64,000 nucleotides of DNA from the NCBI RefSeq assembly GCF_020144665.1, contig NZ_JAAHBQ010000016.1:1-64000 (forward strand). The letters are read 5' to 3'. The notes beneath the pieces were generated by a model, which searched no databases, was not told the origin of the DNA, and saw nothing but the letters and a program-made list of their open reading frames with translations. This DNA comes from Oscillatoria salina IIICB1. Its GTDB lineage: Bacteria; Cyanobacteriota; Cyanobacteriia; Cyanobacteriales; SIO1D9. Every line of letters begins with the position of its first letter. Positions within the stretch are counted from its first letter, which is position 1. The position numbers and the translations under genes are program-made. Of the stretch, positions 47,904 to 56,769 are shown in pieces.

Positions 47904-48926
47904 TTACTTACTATTGAAGATCAATTTCCAATCATTTTTCATACTGACAACTTGCCAGTTATTTTTTCGTGCTGCATTCAAAGAAACATCACCTGGTTCT
48001 GAGTAAGCGAATTCTCGCTGTTTGTCATCATGATCGATCAGTAATTGAAAAGAGGGGTTTTCTTGTATCTGAGAATAAGTTAACATTCCAATATCTCCCT
48101 CTGAGCGAACATTTCCAGCTACAAAAATAGGTTGCTTACCAATGAAGAGATCGATGGAAACTGGTTTCGCTAGCTGGTCGTTATATAAATTAAGTTCATC
48201 TTTTCGCCAAAGTACCAATTTACCATCTTTTGCAGTTAATTCTTTGATGGTAGAACTGCCAATTACTTGTTGAGGTGGAATCCCATACATTTTTAAAGAA
48301 ATTGCCCGAATAAAATCCAATGCACCTGCCGAACAAATCCAAGTTTGAAAGTCATTATTCCGTAAATATTCCATTAATTCTACCATCGGTTGATAAGCAA
48401 CCTCAGTATAAAGAATATTTAGGGTAGGATGATTAGCTTTAGCAAAAAAAGCTTTTACTTCTGCTTGATATTCCTTTTCGGGCATATTAGCAAAAGCGGC
48501 AGCAAATACTATCATTCCTGTTTCTCTTTTATGAGTATCAAAGTAGTCGTTATCATCTTCTAATGCGGCTTTAAACGGTTGTTTGTCTTGTAAACTCGGA
48601 AAGGTTTTTACCATTAATTTTAACCGTTCCTTAACAAACATCATTTGAATAAAAGGTTCTTCGGGCCAAAGGGTACCATCATTATCAAAAACGGCAATGC
48701 GATCTTCTAGAGGAACAAAATCAGGACTGTCTTCTGTGGTAACCCGGTTTACAAATTCAATTATTGACGTTTTGGCAATTCCTTGATTCCAACTGGGGAG
48801 AGGATCGATTGTTTGGGCTTGGGCAACTAAATTTTGCGAAAGTAAATAACTAATAAAGGCGATCGTCAGAACGAATAAGGTAGTTATTTGGTAAAAATGC
48901 TTTTTCTTCTCGTCAGATATTTTCAT
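47904..48926 (-). CDS. Exported HAD-superfamily phosphatase
   Basis: 340 residues. The N-terminal hydrophobic segment at about 15-33 (TTLFVLTIAFISYLLSQNLV, then AQAQ) is a signal peptide or anchor, so the enzyme is periplasmic. HAD motif I is D81-N-D83 (IAVFDNDGTLWPEEPF); a helical cap and the motif region DIGMLTYSQ follow. Related to secreted phosphoserine-phosphatase-like HAD proteins. Upstream of the aminotransferase on the same strand but 378 bases away, so membership in the cluster is uncertain. Confidence 0.78.
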   Translation of the reverse strand: MKISDEKKKHFYQITTLFVLTIAFISYLLSQNLVAQAQTIDPLPSWNQGIAKTSIIEFVNRVTTEDSPDFVPLEDRIAVFDNDGTLWPEEPFIQMMFVKERLKLMVKTFPSLQDKQPFKAALEDDNDYFDTHKRETGMIVFAAAFANMPEKEYQAEVKAFFAKANHPTLNILYTEVAYQPMVELMEYLRNNDFQTWICSAGALDFIRAISLKMYGIPPQQVIGSSTIKELTAKDGKLVLWRKDELNLYNDQLAKPVSIDLFIGKQPIFVAGNVRSEGDIGMLTYSQIQENPSFQLLIDHDDKQREFAYSEPGDVSLNAARKNNWQVVSMKNDWKLIFNSK

Positions 48927-49013
48927 CTTAAATAAATACTTGCTGGAGACTCACACTGTAAGGGGCTGTGGGGAGAAAAGCAACTACTAACTAAACTGCT
49001 TTCTCCCGTAGAT

Positions 49014-50069
49014 TTAGAACAAACTTAATTGTTCACCTTCGTTTATCGGTTCTAGCTCTTCTGTTGTCTGGCTGGCTAGATCTTCTGTTGTATCGTTTGA
49101 TTTATCAGCACCTTGACCAGTTTTGGCTAGATAGATTCCTTGCATTATTATTGCAAAACCCACTACGTTAAAAACACTTAAGTGTTCGGCAAAAATTATC
49201 CAAGCTAAAATACCAGCAACTATGGGGTCGAGAAGTAAAACTAAAGAAACAAAGCTTGAAGAAAAGTGCTTGAGACTATAGACTACTAAACCATGTCCCA
49301 CTACTTCACAGATCAATGCCAAACAAACAATAGCTAACCATCCCGTCCAACCAATTGGAAAATATTGCTCTTCCCAGATTAGGACGACTGGAAGCATAAA
49401 AATTGCGCCTAAACAACAACGCCAAAATAGGATGATTTCTACGTTAAACTTAACTCGCAGTTTTTCGAGAATGAGAAAGTTAACTGCATAAAATAAGGAA
49501 GACGATAAAGCAATCGAATCTCCGATAAAACTACTGCTTGATTTGAAGAAATCTTCATACGCTAAAACTGTCGTTCCTACTATAGCAAGTAATAGACCAA
49601 GCAAGAAACGAGAATCAAAACGCTGCTTTAAGAATAACCATGCTCCTAGGGTAACAAATAATGGTGTTAAGGAGCCTAAGACATTAGCATTAGCTATGCT
49701 GGTTTGACCTATGGATATAGTCCAAAGTAATCTGCCTGATAAATGAAAGATTGCAACCCCTACAAAAAGTAAAATATCTCCTATTTTATAGGACGATTCT
49801 GATTCAGAGGATTGATTTGGTAATTCGGAGGACTGATTTGATTTTGGCGTGCGGAATTGACTAATTCCATTCAATACACCAAAACATAAACTAGCCATCC
49901 AAAGACGGTTGAAAACAATTGTATTAGCACTATTTTCTTGAAGACAAATTCTGATCAATATTGCTGTTATAGAAAGTGCTATTAGTGCAATAATCAATCC
50001 CATTAGGGCGATCGCGTTACTATCCGAGTTTTCCTTGTCTTCTCTTAATACCAGTTTCTTAACGATCAT
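49014..50069 (-). CDS. EamA/DMT-family transporter
   Basis: 351 residues with about ten hydrophobic helices in two EamA halves (ALMGLIIALIALSITAILIR; LLLAIVGTTVLAYE; GWLAIVCLALICEVVGHGLV). Hydrophilic Glu/Thr-rich tail. Drug/metabolite exporter superfamily; substrate unknown. Separated from the exported HAD gene by 87 bases, same strand, so the two may be cotranscribed. Confidence 0.85.
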   Translation of the reverse strand: MIVKKLVLREDKENSDSNAIALMGLIIALIALSITAILIRICLQENSANTIVFNRLWMASLCFGVLNGISQFRTPKSNQSSELPNQSSESESSYKIGDILLFVGVAIFHLSGRLLWTISIGQTSIANANVLGSLTPLFVTLGAWLFLKQRFDSRFLLGLLLAIVGTTVLAYEDFFKSSSSFIGDSIALSSSLFYAVNFLILEKLRVKFNVEIILFWRCCLGAIFMLPVVLIWEEQYFPIGWTGWLAIVCLALICEVVGHGLVVYSLKHFSSSFVSLVLLLDPIVAGILAWIIFAEHLSVFNVVGFAIIMQGIYLAKTGQGADKSNDTTEDLASQTTEELEPINEGEQLSLF

Positions 50070-50341
50070 TGGTTTTTATTGAGTATATGGCTAAGAATTT
50101 AAGTCGTTATTAAATTAATACTTGAAGATAGACTGAACCAGCCCTGCTTATAGGGATAGTAACCTCTATAGTTAATTGGGATGTGCTTTTTATCGAAAGA
50201 ATAACGACTCTTACTTCTCCTCGATAATTTAGCCATTTTGAAGACTAAGGTAGCTGCTTTTAATTACTTAAACGGAATAAGTGTCCATCACATTAATACA
50301 TATTATTCAAACATATGTCAATATTCAACATTATCCGGTAA
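50070..50341. other. Intergenic spacer
   Basis: About 270 AT-rich bases upstream of the EamA gene. No repeat, RNA or supported gene was seen; it presumably holds the promoter of the transporter gene. Confidence 0.35.
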
Positions 50342-50606
50342 TTAACCGATCGCCTGAATCAAATTCGCCAGCAACAACGAGAAAGTTTGCTAGCGATCGC
50401 AGATGTGGAAGCGGTAGTGCCGCAAGTGTTAAATGGAAGCAAATTCACAGGGAAGAGAATTTGTCAAGAAATTAATTCCCAATTCGGGTTGAAATTTAGC
50501 CGAGCAAGCCGATCGGCTAGTATTGGCGAAGTTACGACAAAAAGAGGCGATCGAGGCGTTTTCAGGTTCCTTCGAGCGAAAATATTGCCAACAAATGCTA
50601 GTTTAG
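50342..50606 (+). pseudogene. Frameshifted remnant of an unrecognised gene
   Basis: Two plus-strand frames join into one sensible protein-like sequence. The first reads LNQIRQQQRESLLAIADVEA and continues VVPQVLNGSKFTGKRICQEI. Around 50495 the coherent frame shifts and continues NLAEQADRLVLAKLRQKEAI then EAFSGSFERKYCQQM, ending TAG at 50604-50606. There is no start codon after the upstream TAA. I read it as a broken gene with a single-base frameshift and a missing 5' end. Family not recognised. Confidence 0.45.
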
Positions 50607-50715
50607 TCACTATATGAGTGATTAGGCAAAAAAAATATAGAGATTCTTCTGGATATGCAGAAACGTCAGATAACCTAGATGGGGAAATAACTAAGATTAG
50701 GAGGTTATATCCAAG

Positions 50716-51336
50716 ATGGAAGGAGGTTCTTTGGTGGAAGATCGCGATTATACCCTAATTATTGACAAAAGTGGCAGTATGTCCACTCAAGACCAGCCAG
50801 GAGGTAAAAGTCGCTGGCAGGCTGTACAAGAGTCTACGCTGGCGTTAGCGAGAAAGTGCGAACAGTTTGACCCGGATGGGATTACAGTTTATTTGTTTTC
50901 TGGGCGGTTCAGACGTTACGATAATGTGACTTCGGATAAGGTTTCTCAAGTTTTTGCGGAAAACGATCCGATGGGGCGTACCGATCTGGCTTCGGTGTTA
51001 CAAGATGCTTTGAATAATTATTTTCAGCGTAAGGCAGCAGGACAAACGAAGCCGAATGGAGAAACAATTTTAGTGATTACTGATGGGGAACCTGACGATC
51101 GCAAAGCGGTGATGCGGACGATTATTGAGGCTTCGCGTCAAATCGATCGCGATGAGGAGTTGGGTATTTCTCTGATTCAGGTTGGTACAGATAAAATGGC
51201 AACTGAGTTTCTCAAGGCTTTGGATGACCAGTTACAAAGTGCGGGGGCGGCTTTCGATATTGTCGATACGATTACGATGGATGATATGGAAGAGGTGACT
51301 CTGGCTGAGGTTTTGCTGAATGCTGTTATTGATTAA
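50716..51336 (+). CDS. von Willebrand factor A domain protein (copy 2)
   Basis: Paralogue of the VWA gene at 38144, with most residues identical along its length, including the MIDAS site DKSGSMS, GRTD and VITDGEPDD. 206 residues from ATG at 50716 (AGGAGG upstream). An internal GTG at 50734, or TTG at 50731, behind GAAGGAGG would give an N-terminus (EDRDYTLI) that aligns exactly with copy 1. Both starts have a good ribosome-binding site. Cytosolic; partner unknown. Unlike copy 1 it has no motif-repeat gene downstream. Confidence 0.84.
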   Translation: MEGGSLVEDRDYTLIIDKSGSMSTQDQPGGKSRWQAVQESTLALARKCEQFDPDGITVYLFSGRFRRYDNVTSDKVSQVFAENDPMGRTDLASVLQDALNNYFQRKAAGQTKPNGETILVITDGEPDDRKAVMRTIIEASRQIDRDEELGISLIQVGTDKMATEFLKALDDQLQSAGAAFDIVDTITMDDMEEVTLAEVLLNAVID

Positions 51337-51371
51337 TTGGATTAAGAGATAGTAGCCCGCTAGATGCACAA

Positions 51372-51389
51372 AGCCCGCCTACGCGGGCT
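51372..51389. terminator. AGCCCGC-loop-GCGGGCT hairpin
   Basis: AGCCCGCCTACGCGGGCT: a 7-base stem with a 4-base loop, 36 bases after the VWA stop. The same stem with loop GAAG recurs at 59989-60006. Probable transcription terminator or widespread repeat; no T tract follows. Confidence 0.5.
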
Positions 51390-51413
51390 AATTCGATCTC
51401 TAGACAATGATTT

Positions 51414-51450
51414 ACTTTGTAGTATAATATTACAAGTAATACTACAAAGT
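51414..51450. promoter_or_regulatory. Operator-like palindrome ACTTTGTAGTAT...ATACTACAAAGT
   Basis: Perfect 12-base inverted repeat arms around a 13-base centre that itself pairs (TATTAC/GTAATA), so the whole site can form an almost complete hairpin. It resembles the autoregulatory operators of toxin-antitoxin systems, yet only tiny frames follow (for example MKSQSLDVEE behind GGAGGAG at about 51505). Possibly the leftover operator of a deleted gene pair. Confidence 0.4.
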
Positions 51451-51675
51451 TGGTTTCAGATGATTTACTTAAATTTTTGGTTCAAAGATTAGAGTTGCGA
51501 GCAAGGAGGAGATGAAGAGTCAGTCGCTAGATGTAGAGGAATGAGTGTTGATTACCACACATTTAGTGTTGATGGCAACCCAAGATAGTAAAATTTAACC
51601 AAAATTTACTTTCCGGCTGGAAAATCATGCCTAAGAGAGCATCATTTTTGTGGTCAGGAATATTAGGATATAAGG

Positions 51676-52872
51676 GTGAGCGAACTGTACTATCCCTTAC
51701 ATTCTCTAAAGTTAGGTCACTGGTTCAAACTAATTTGCGGAGCCAGTTTCCAACACCTCCCTGCGGTGCGTAGTCTCACCTTAGCTTATACCTTAGCGGG
51801 TGCTGACTGTATTGATGTAGCGGCAGATCCTGCGGCGATCGCGGCGGCGAAGGAGGCGCTAGCGGTTGCTGAGAAGTTTGCCGAAGCTGCTACTGCAAGG
51901 GGGTTTGGCTATCGTAGCTTGCCTTGGCTGATGGTCAGTTTAAACGATGGGGAAGATCCTCATTTTCGCAAAGCAGAATTTGACTCAACTCAATGTCCGC
52001 CAGAATGTTCGCGTCCCTGTCAGCAAATTTGTCCGGCAGAGGCGATTAGCGATTTGGATCGGGCTAAATTTGGAGTCATTGACGAACGCTGTTACGGTTG
52101 CGGTAGGTGTATTCCTGTCTGTCCAGAGGGGTTGATTTTTGCACGCTCTTATGTATATACGCCAGAGGCGATCGCGCCATTAATTCTGGAGTCGGGAATT
52201 GATGCGATTGAAATTCATACCCAAGTAGGACACGAACAAGATTTCCAGAGAATTTGGCAAGCGATCGCACCTTGGGTAGATCGACTTAAGTTGCTAGCAA
52301 TTAGCTGTCCCGATGGTGCAAATTTAGAGGATTATTTACACTTTCTCTATGCAGTAATTTCGCCTTTACCTTGTCCGTTAATTTGGCAAACCGATGGTCG
52401 TCCGATGAGTGGCGACATTGGCAAAGGTACGACTAGCGCCTCAATTAAATTAGCGCAAAAAGTCCTCCAAACCAAATTACCAGGATACATTCAGCTTGCG
52501 GGCGGAACGAACAATCATACCGTTACCAAGTTAGCCAAAGCTGGGCTTTTAAACAGCAGAGAAAGACTTAACTTTGAGGGGGAAACTACTCAGAGTTTCC
52601 AGTCGAATTGGGGAGTAAATTTACAAGCAAAACTTGATTTTTCTTCTCATCAGATAGCAGGAGTTGCTTATGGAAGTTACGCACGATCGCGGCTTGCACC
52701 AATTCTCGATCGTTTAGAAAAAGGCGATCGGCAAACCAACGAGGCTAATTCAGCTTATCCTCTACCTAAATTAGAAAATGACCCTAATTTGCTTTGGCAA
52801 GCTGTGATGTTAGCACATTCTCTCGTGTCTCAAGTTAAATCTTTTTCCGCAAACCCTTTACCCATTCACTAA
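51676..52872 (+). CDS. ldpA: Circadian-input iron-sulfur protein LdpA
   Basis: 398 residues starting at GTG 51676 (AAGG a few bases upstream). Two 4Fe-4S Cys sets: C107-x3-C111-x3-C115-x3-C119, and the classical C139-x2-C142-x2-C145-x3-C149-P. The N-terminus ([20 protein letters not shown]) and the C-terminal barrel-like region match LdpA (light-dependent period), the redox-sensing protein that feeds light information to the Kai clock in Synechococcus. Cytosolic. The family recognition is from memory of the cyanobacterial protein. Confidence 0.85.
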   Translation: MSELYYPLHSLKLGHWFKLICGASFQHLPAVRSLTLAYTLAGADCIDVAADPAAIAAAKEALAVAEKFAEAATARGFGYRSLPWLMVSLNDGEDPHFRKAEFDSTQCPPECSRPCQQICPAEAISDLDRAKFGVIDERCYGCGRCIPVCPEGLIFARSYVYTPEAIAPLILESGIDAIEIHTQVGHEQDFQRIWQAIAPWVDRLKLLAISCPDGANLEDYLHFLYAVISPLPCPLIWQTDGRPMSGDIGKGTTSASIKLAQKVLQTKLPGYIQLAGGTNNHTVTKLAKAGLLNSRERLNFEGETTQSFQSNWGVNLQAKLDFSSHQIAGVAYGSYARSRLAPILDRLEKGDRQTNEANSAYPLPKLENDPNLLWQAVMLAHSLVSQVKSFSANPLPIH

Positions 52873-52972
52873 AAACATGATCGACATTACTTACTGCACT
52901 ATTTTCCCTTAACTAAGGCTCAATTCTCACAACTGATAACTAACCCCTAAAAATTGACTAATCCAATTTGTA

Positions 52973-54811
52973 ATGGTGAACCCCAAGAAGATCGATTTTC
53001 GAGAACAACAGGTGTTAGCTTCTGAAACATCCTCAACTGTGCAGAAAAACAATCAGACAACCAGAAGAACGGAAGTAACTGATAATCTCGACCAATTACT
53101 AGCAATTCTGCCAGCAAAAATTCGTACGGTATTAGAAAAACATCCTAAACGAGATAACTTAATCGAAGTAGTCATGGATTTAGGAAGACTACCCGAAGCT
53201 CGTTTTCCCGATCGCGCGGAGTACCTGACTCAAACACCTATTTCTCACGAAGATTTGCAATATTCCATCGAGAGAGTCGGCATCTTTAGTGGTGATAATC
53301 GGGCTGGTATCGAACGTACTTTGCACCGCATTAGCGCGATGCGAAACCGCACTGGAGAGATTATTGGTTTAACCTGTCGCATAGGTCGAGCGGTTTTTGG
53401 CACAATTGGCATGATTCGGGATTTGGTAGAAACCGGACAGTCAATTTTACTTTTAGGTCGTCCCGGTGTCGGCAAAACTACAGCTTTGCGGGAAATTGCC
53501 AGAGTTTTAGCCGACGATCTCGAAAAAAGAGTCGTAATTATCGACACTTCCAACGAAATTGCTGGTGATGGTGATATTCCTCATCCAGCGATCGGTCGTG
53601 CAAGAAGAATGCAAGTTGCTCGTCCGGAATTACAACATCAAGTGATGATCGAGGCAGTGGAAAATCATATGCCGGAAGTAATCGTCATTGATGAGATCGG
53701 TACAGAATTAGAAGCTCTTGCTGCCAGAACCATAGCCGAACGAGGCGTACAATTAGTGGGTACGGCTCACGGCAATCAAATCGAAAATTTAATCAAGAAT
53801 CCTACTTTATCAGATCTAGTAGGCGGGATTCAAGCTGTTACCCTCGGAGACGACGAAGCCAGACGGCGGGGTTCTCAAAAGACTGTTTTAGAACGTAAAG
53901 CACCGCCAACATTTGAAATTGCCATTGAAATGCAAGAGCGACAAACTTGGATTGTGCATCCTGATGTGTCGCAAACCGTCGATCTCTTGTTGCGGGGAAA
54001 AGAGCCACAACCCCAATTGAGAACGGTTAACGATCGAGGTGAGATAGAAGTTAAAGAGTTAGAGAGATTTTCCGGTTCTCGACAAGAGCGATCGCTTCCT
54101 GCAACTGCACCACTGGGTACGCGTATTTCCGCACCCGAACAACCAGTCGGCTGGCGAGCATCAGGACGAATGCAGCCTGTACCCAGTTCGACGAAAACGC
54201 GCTATGCTGCACCTAGTAACGATTTTGAGCGGATGCTCGATAAATCTTGGCATCAGCAAGAAGCACTGGGCGAGAAAATCCGGACTCCCGGACCCAACGG
54301 CGAAGATTTGCCCGTGTATATCTATCCTTACGGCATCAGCCGCAATCTCCTCGACCAAGTAATCGAGATTTTAAATTTGCCTGTAGTCTTGACAAAAGAC
54401 CTAGAAAATGCTGATGCAATTTTAGCTTTGCGATCGCACATCAAACATCACTCGAAACTCAAGCAAATGGCGAAACACCGCCAACTGCCAATTCATGCAG
54501 TCAAATCAGGCAATACCGCTCAGATTACTCGTGCTTTGCGGCGTTTACTGAATATGGACGACCCCCGCACGCCTGAAGCCGTCGATTTACGCTTATTTAC
54601 CCAAAGTGGTAACGACGACGAAATCGAAGCCTTAGAAGAAGCCAGACTAGCCGTAGAGCAAATTGTCATTCCCAACGGACAGCCAGTAGAATTATTACCG
54701 CGATCGGCAAAAGTCCGCAAGATGCAGCACGAGCTAGTCGAACATTATCGCCTGAAATCTGATAGTTTCGGCGAAGAACCTAATCGACGACTGCGAATTT
54801 ATCCAGCTTGA
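52973..54811 (+). CDS. Ycf45-like AAA ATPase with R3H domain
   Basis: 612 residues. An N-terminal helical region is followed by a SpoIIIAA/Ycf45-type AAA core with Walker A GRPGVGKT at 162-169 and Walker B EVIVIDEIGTE. After a linker, the C-terminal part carries an R3H nucleic-acid-binding segment (RKMQHELVEHYRLKSDSFG). The family is conserved in cyanobacteria and some plastids; it probably binds single-stranded nucleic acid, but no process is established. Follows ldpA by 100 bases. Confidence 0.88.
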   Translation: MVNPKKIDFREQQVLASETSSTVQKNNQTTRRTEVTDNLDQLLAILPAKIRTVLEKHPKRDNLIEVVMDLGRLPEARFPDRAEYLTQTPISHEDLQYSIERVGIFSGDNRAGIERTLHRISAMRNRTGEIIGLTCRIGRAVFGTIGMIRDLVETGQSILLLGRPGVGKTTALREIARVLADDLEKRVVIIDTSNEIAGDGDIPHPAIGRARRMQVARPELQHQVMIEAVENHMPEVIVIDEIGTELEALAARTIAERGVQLVGTAHGNQIENLIKNPTLSDLVGGIQAVTLGDDEARRRGSQKTVLERKAPPTFEIAIEMQERQTWIVHPDVSQTVDLLLRGKEPQPQLRTVNDRGEIEVKELERFSGSRQERSLPATAPLGTRISAPEQPVGWRASGRMQPVPSSTKTRYAAPSNDFERMLDKSWHQQEALGEKIRTPGPNGEDLPVYIYPYGISRNLLDQVIEILNLPVVLTKDLENADAILALRSHIKHHSKLKQMAKHRQLPIHAVKSGNTAQITRALRRLLNMDDPRTPEAVDLRLFTQSGNDDEIEALEEARLAVEQIVIPNGQPVELLPRSAKVRKMQHELVEHYRLKSDSFGEEPNRRLRIYPA

Positions 54812-54822
54812 TTGATTAATCA

Positions 54823-54873
54823 TAATTGAGGAAGGAGCATAAACAAAGAAAAAATGTTCTCCTTCCTCAATTA
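54823..54873 (+). terminator. Strong hairpin after the R3H gene
   Basis: Perfect 15-base inverted repeat TAATTGAGGAAGGAG/CTCCTTCCTCAATTA around a 21-base A-rich loop, 12 bases after the stop codon. Likely terminator, though no long T run follows. The left arm mimics a ribosome-binding site, but no frame starts behind it. Confidence 0.55.
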
Positions 54874-54998
54874 CTGTTAATTGGTGTAAAACTTTACTGA
54901 TTTTATTGCCAATTATCAACTCGATTTAAGTTGGGATTAGCCAAGAGCAACAAAAATTTGGTAGCCTATCTGAATAAGTTTGGGAACGGTGAACAAGC

Positions 54999-56162
54999 GT
55001 GGATATTATAATCGGTAGGGGTAAAAAGGCTCGGAGAGCCTACGGAATAGATGAAATTGCTTTAGTTCCGGGACAGCGAACCTTAGACCCTAGTTTGGCA
55101 GATACACGCTGGCAAATAGGGGGCATTGAGCGCGACATTCCCATTATTGCTAGTGCAATGGATAGTGTGGTTGACGCACGCATGGCAGTTTTGCTGTCAG
55201 AGTTGGGAGCATTGGGCGTTTTGAATTTAGAAGGAATTCAAACTCGCTATCCCAATCCAAAACCAATTTTAGACCGCATTGCCTCGGTTGGGAAGGATGA
55301 GTTTGTGGGTTTGATGCAGGAACTTTATAGCGAACCCATTAAACCAGAATTAATTCAACAGCGCGTTAAGGAAATTAAGGATAAAGGTGGTATCGCTGCG
55401 GTTAGTGCGACACCTGCGGGCGCGTCAAAGTTTGGCGAAACTGTAGCTGAAGCAGGGGCGGATTTATTTTTTGTCCAAGCTACAGTAGTTTCGACAGCGC
55501 ATTTATCGCCGGAGTCGATAACACCGCTAGACTTAGCTCAATTTTGCCAGGAAATGCCGATACCTGTGGTTTTGGGTAACTGCGTTACTTATGAAGTCGC
55601 TTTGAATTTGATGAAAGCAGGCGCGGCTGCTATCTTAGTCGGTATTGGTCCGGGGGCTGCTTGTACTTCTCGCGGCGTTTTGGGTGTAGGAGTACCACAA
55701 CCGACAGCGATCGCTGATTGTGCTGCAGCACGAGACGACTATAATGCAGAAACAGGTAATTATGTCCCGGTTATTGCTGATGGCGGGATTGTCACTGGTG
55801 GCGATATTTGTAAGTGTATCGCTTGTGGTGCAGATGCGGTCATGATTGGTTCTCCCATCGCTCGTGCGAAAGAAGCCCCAGGCAGAGATTATCATTGGGG
55901 TATGGCGACACCTAGCCCAGTTTTACCTCGCGGTACTCGCATCAAGGTTGGTTCCACTGGTACTCTTAAAGAAATTCTGCGCGGTCCAGCTAAATTGGAC
56001 GATGGTACGCACAATCTTTTAGGTGCTTTACAAACCAGTATGGGAACTTTAGGCGCGAAAAATCTCCAAGAAATGCAACAAGTTGAAGTTGTAATTGCTC
56101 CTTCTTTACTAACAGAAGGTAAGGTTTATCAAAAGGCGCAACAATTAGGTATGGGTAAGTAA
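54999..56162 (+). CDS. guaB3: GuaB3 family IMP dehydrogenase-related protein
   Basis: 387 residues from GTG at 54999. TIM-barrel IMPDH fold lacking the CBS pair. [20 protein letters not shown] matches the IMPDH N-terminal block, and the catalytic Cys loop is [13 protein letters not shown]. The later part has [20 protein letters not shown]. This is the GuaB3 subtype found in cyanobacteria and actinobacteria. GuaB3 may catalyse IMP oxidation or a related step; activity for this copy is not shown by sequence alone. Confidence 0.9.
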   Translation: MDIIIGRGKKARRAYGIDEIALVPGQRTLDPSLADTRWQIGGIERDIPIIASAMDSVVDARMAVLLSELGALGVLNLEGIQTRYPNPKPILDRIASVGKDEFVGLMQELYSEPIKPELIQQRVKEIKDKGGIAAVSATPAGASKFGETVAEAGADLFFVQATVVSTAHLSPESITPLDLAQFCQEMPIPVVLGNCVTYEVALNLMKAGAAAILVGIGPGAACTSRGVLGVGVPQPTAIADCAAARDDYNAETGNYVPVIADGGIVTGGDICKCIACGADAVMIGSPIARAKEAPGRDYHWGMATPSPVLPRGTRIKVGSTGTLKEILRGPAKLDDGTHNLLGALQTSMGTLGAKNLQEMQQVEVVIAPSLLTEGKVYQKAQQLGMGK

Positions 56163-56168
56163 TTTTTT

Positions 56169-56187
56169 AGGTGGGTATTGCCCACCT
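56169..56187. repeat. GGTGGGTATTGCCCACC palindrome (left flank of cassette)
   Basis: AGGTGGGTATTGCCCACCT, 7 bases after the guaB3 stop, followed by ATTTGCTTTTTTTG on the plus strand: a good rho-independent terminator for guaB3. It overlaps the stop codon of the convergent nuclease-like gene. A near-identical palindrome lies at 58241-58257 on the other side of the two-gene cassette. Confidence 0.65.
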
Positions 56188-56737
56188 ATTTGCTTTTTTT
56201 GCGTTTACCTTTTTTATATTCACGTGGTATACCTCCTGTACCTCTTAAAAAGTTACCAAAATCTGTACTTCTCCCGTTATGATCGTAATTATTTTTCCCA
56301 AAAGCATTATCTAACTTATCTTTATATTCTTGATATTCTTTTGGCACAGAACCTTCTAAAATAATAAAAGCTTTGCTCAAATAATTAGATTGATTAAGAT
56401 ATTTGTTTTTATTCAAAAATTGCTGAAAATATTTACTTGTATTAATTACTTGCTCAACAGCATCTCCTAGCTTACCACTACGTTTTAATTCTACAAAGCA
56501 AATTATTCTCCGATCTTCTTTAGCATAAAAAACAAGCAAATCGCAAATTCTTGTCTTCTCTTTGTTCATTCCTAATAATTGTCGCAATTTACACTGAGTA
56601 TTTACTTGGTCATCTATCGAGAAAAAAAGAATTGTTTCTCCACTTTCTGGCTGAATGTTAATTGAAACACCTTCTTCTTTGAAACTTGTTTTACCAGGAA
56701 GCAAACATCCACTTAACATTAAAATATCAAAACACAC
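56186..56737 (-). CDS. Putative PD-(D/E)xK-type nuclease partner of the AAA ATPase
   Basis: 183 residues, GTG start at 56737, 32 bases after the ATPase stop. No family is recognised outright. A motif pattern typical of restriction-like nucleases is visible: D66 at the end of a beta strand (ICDLLVF), then E83-L-K85 in the next strand (RIICFVELKRSG), then Q96 in a following helix (DAVEQVINTSKYF). The C-terminus is very basic (EYKKGKRKKSK) and could bind nucleic acid. AT-rich, Lys/Asn-rich composition unlike the neighbours. Together with the ATPase it forms a likely two-gene defence module (inference). Confidence 0.6.
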   Translation of the reverse strand: MCFDILMLSGCLLPGKTSFKEEGVSINIQPESGETILFFSIDDQVNTQCKLRQLLGMNKEKTRICDLLVFYAKEDRRIICFVELKRSGKLGDAVEQVINTSKYFQQFLNKNKYLNQSNYLSKAFIILEGSVPKEYQEYKDKLDNAFGKNNYDHNGRSTDFGNFLRGTGGIPREYKKGKRKKSK

Positions 56738-56769
56738 AGTTTCTTCAACAACTTTAAAGTATTAACAAT

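Noticed and set aside
51505-51600. Tiny frames (10-16 codons) behind GGAGGAG downstream of the palindrome
   Set aside because: Too short and without recognisable similarity; at best debris of a lost gene.
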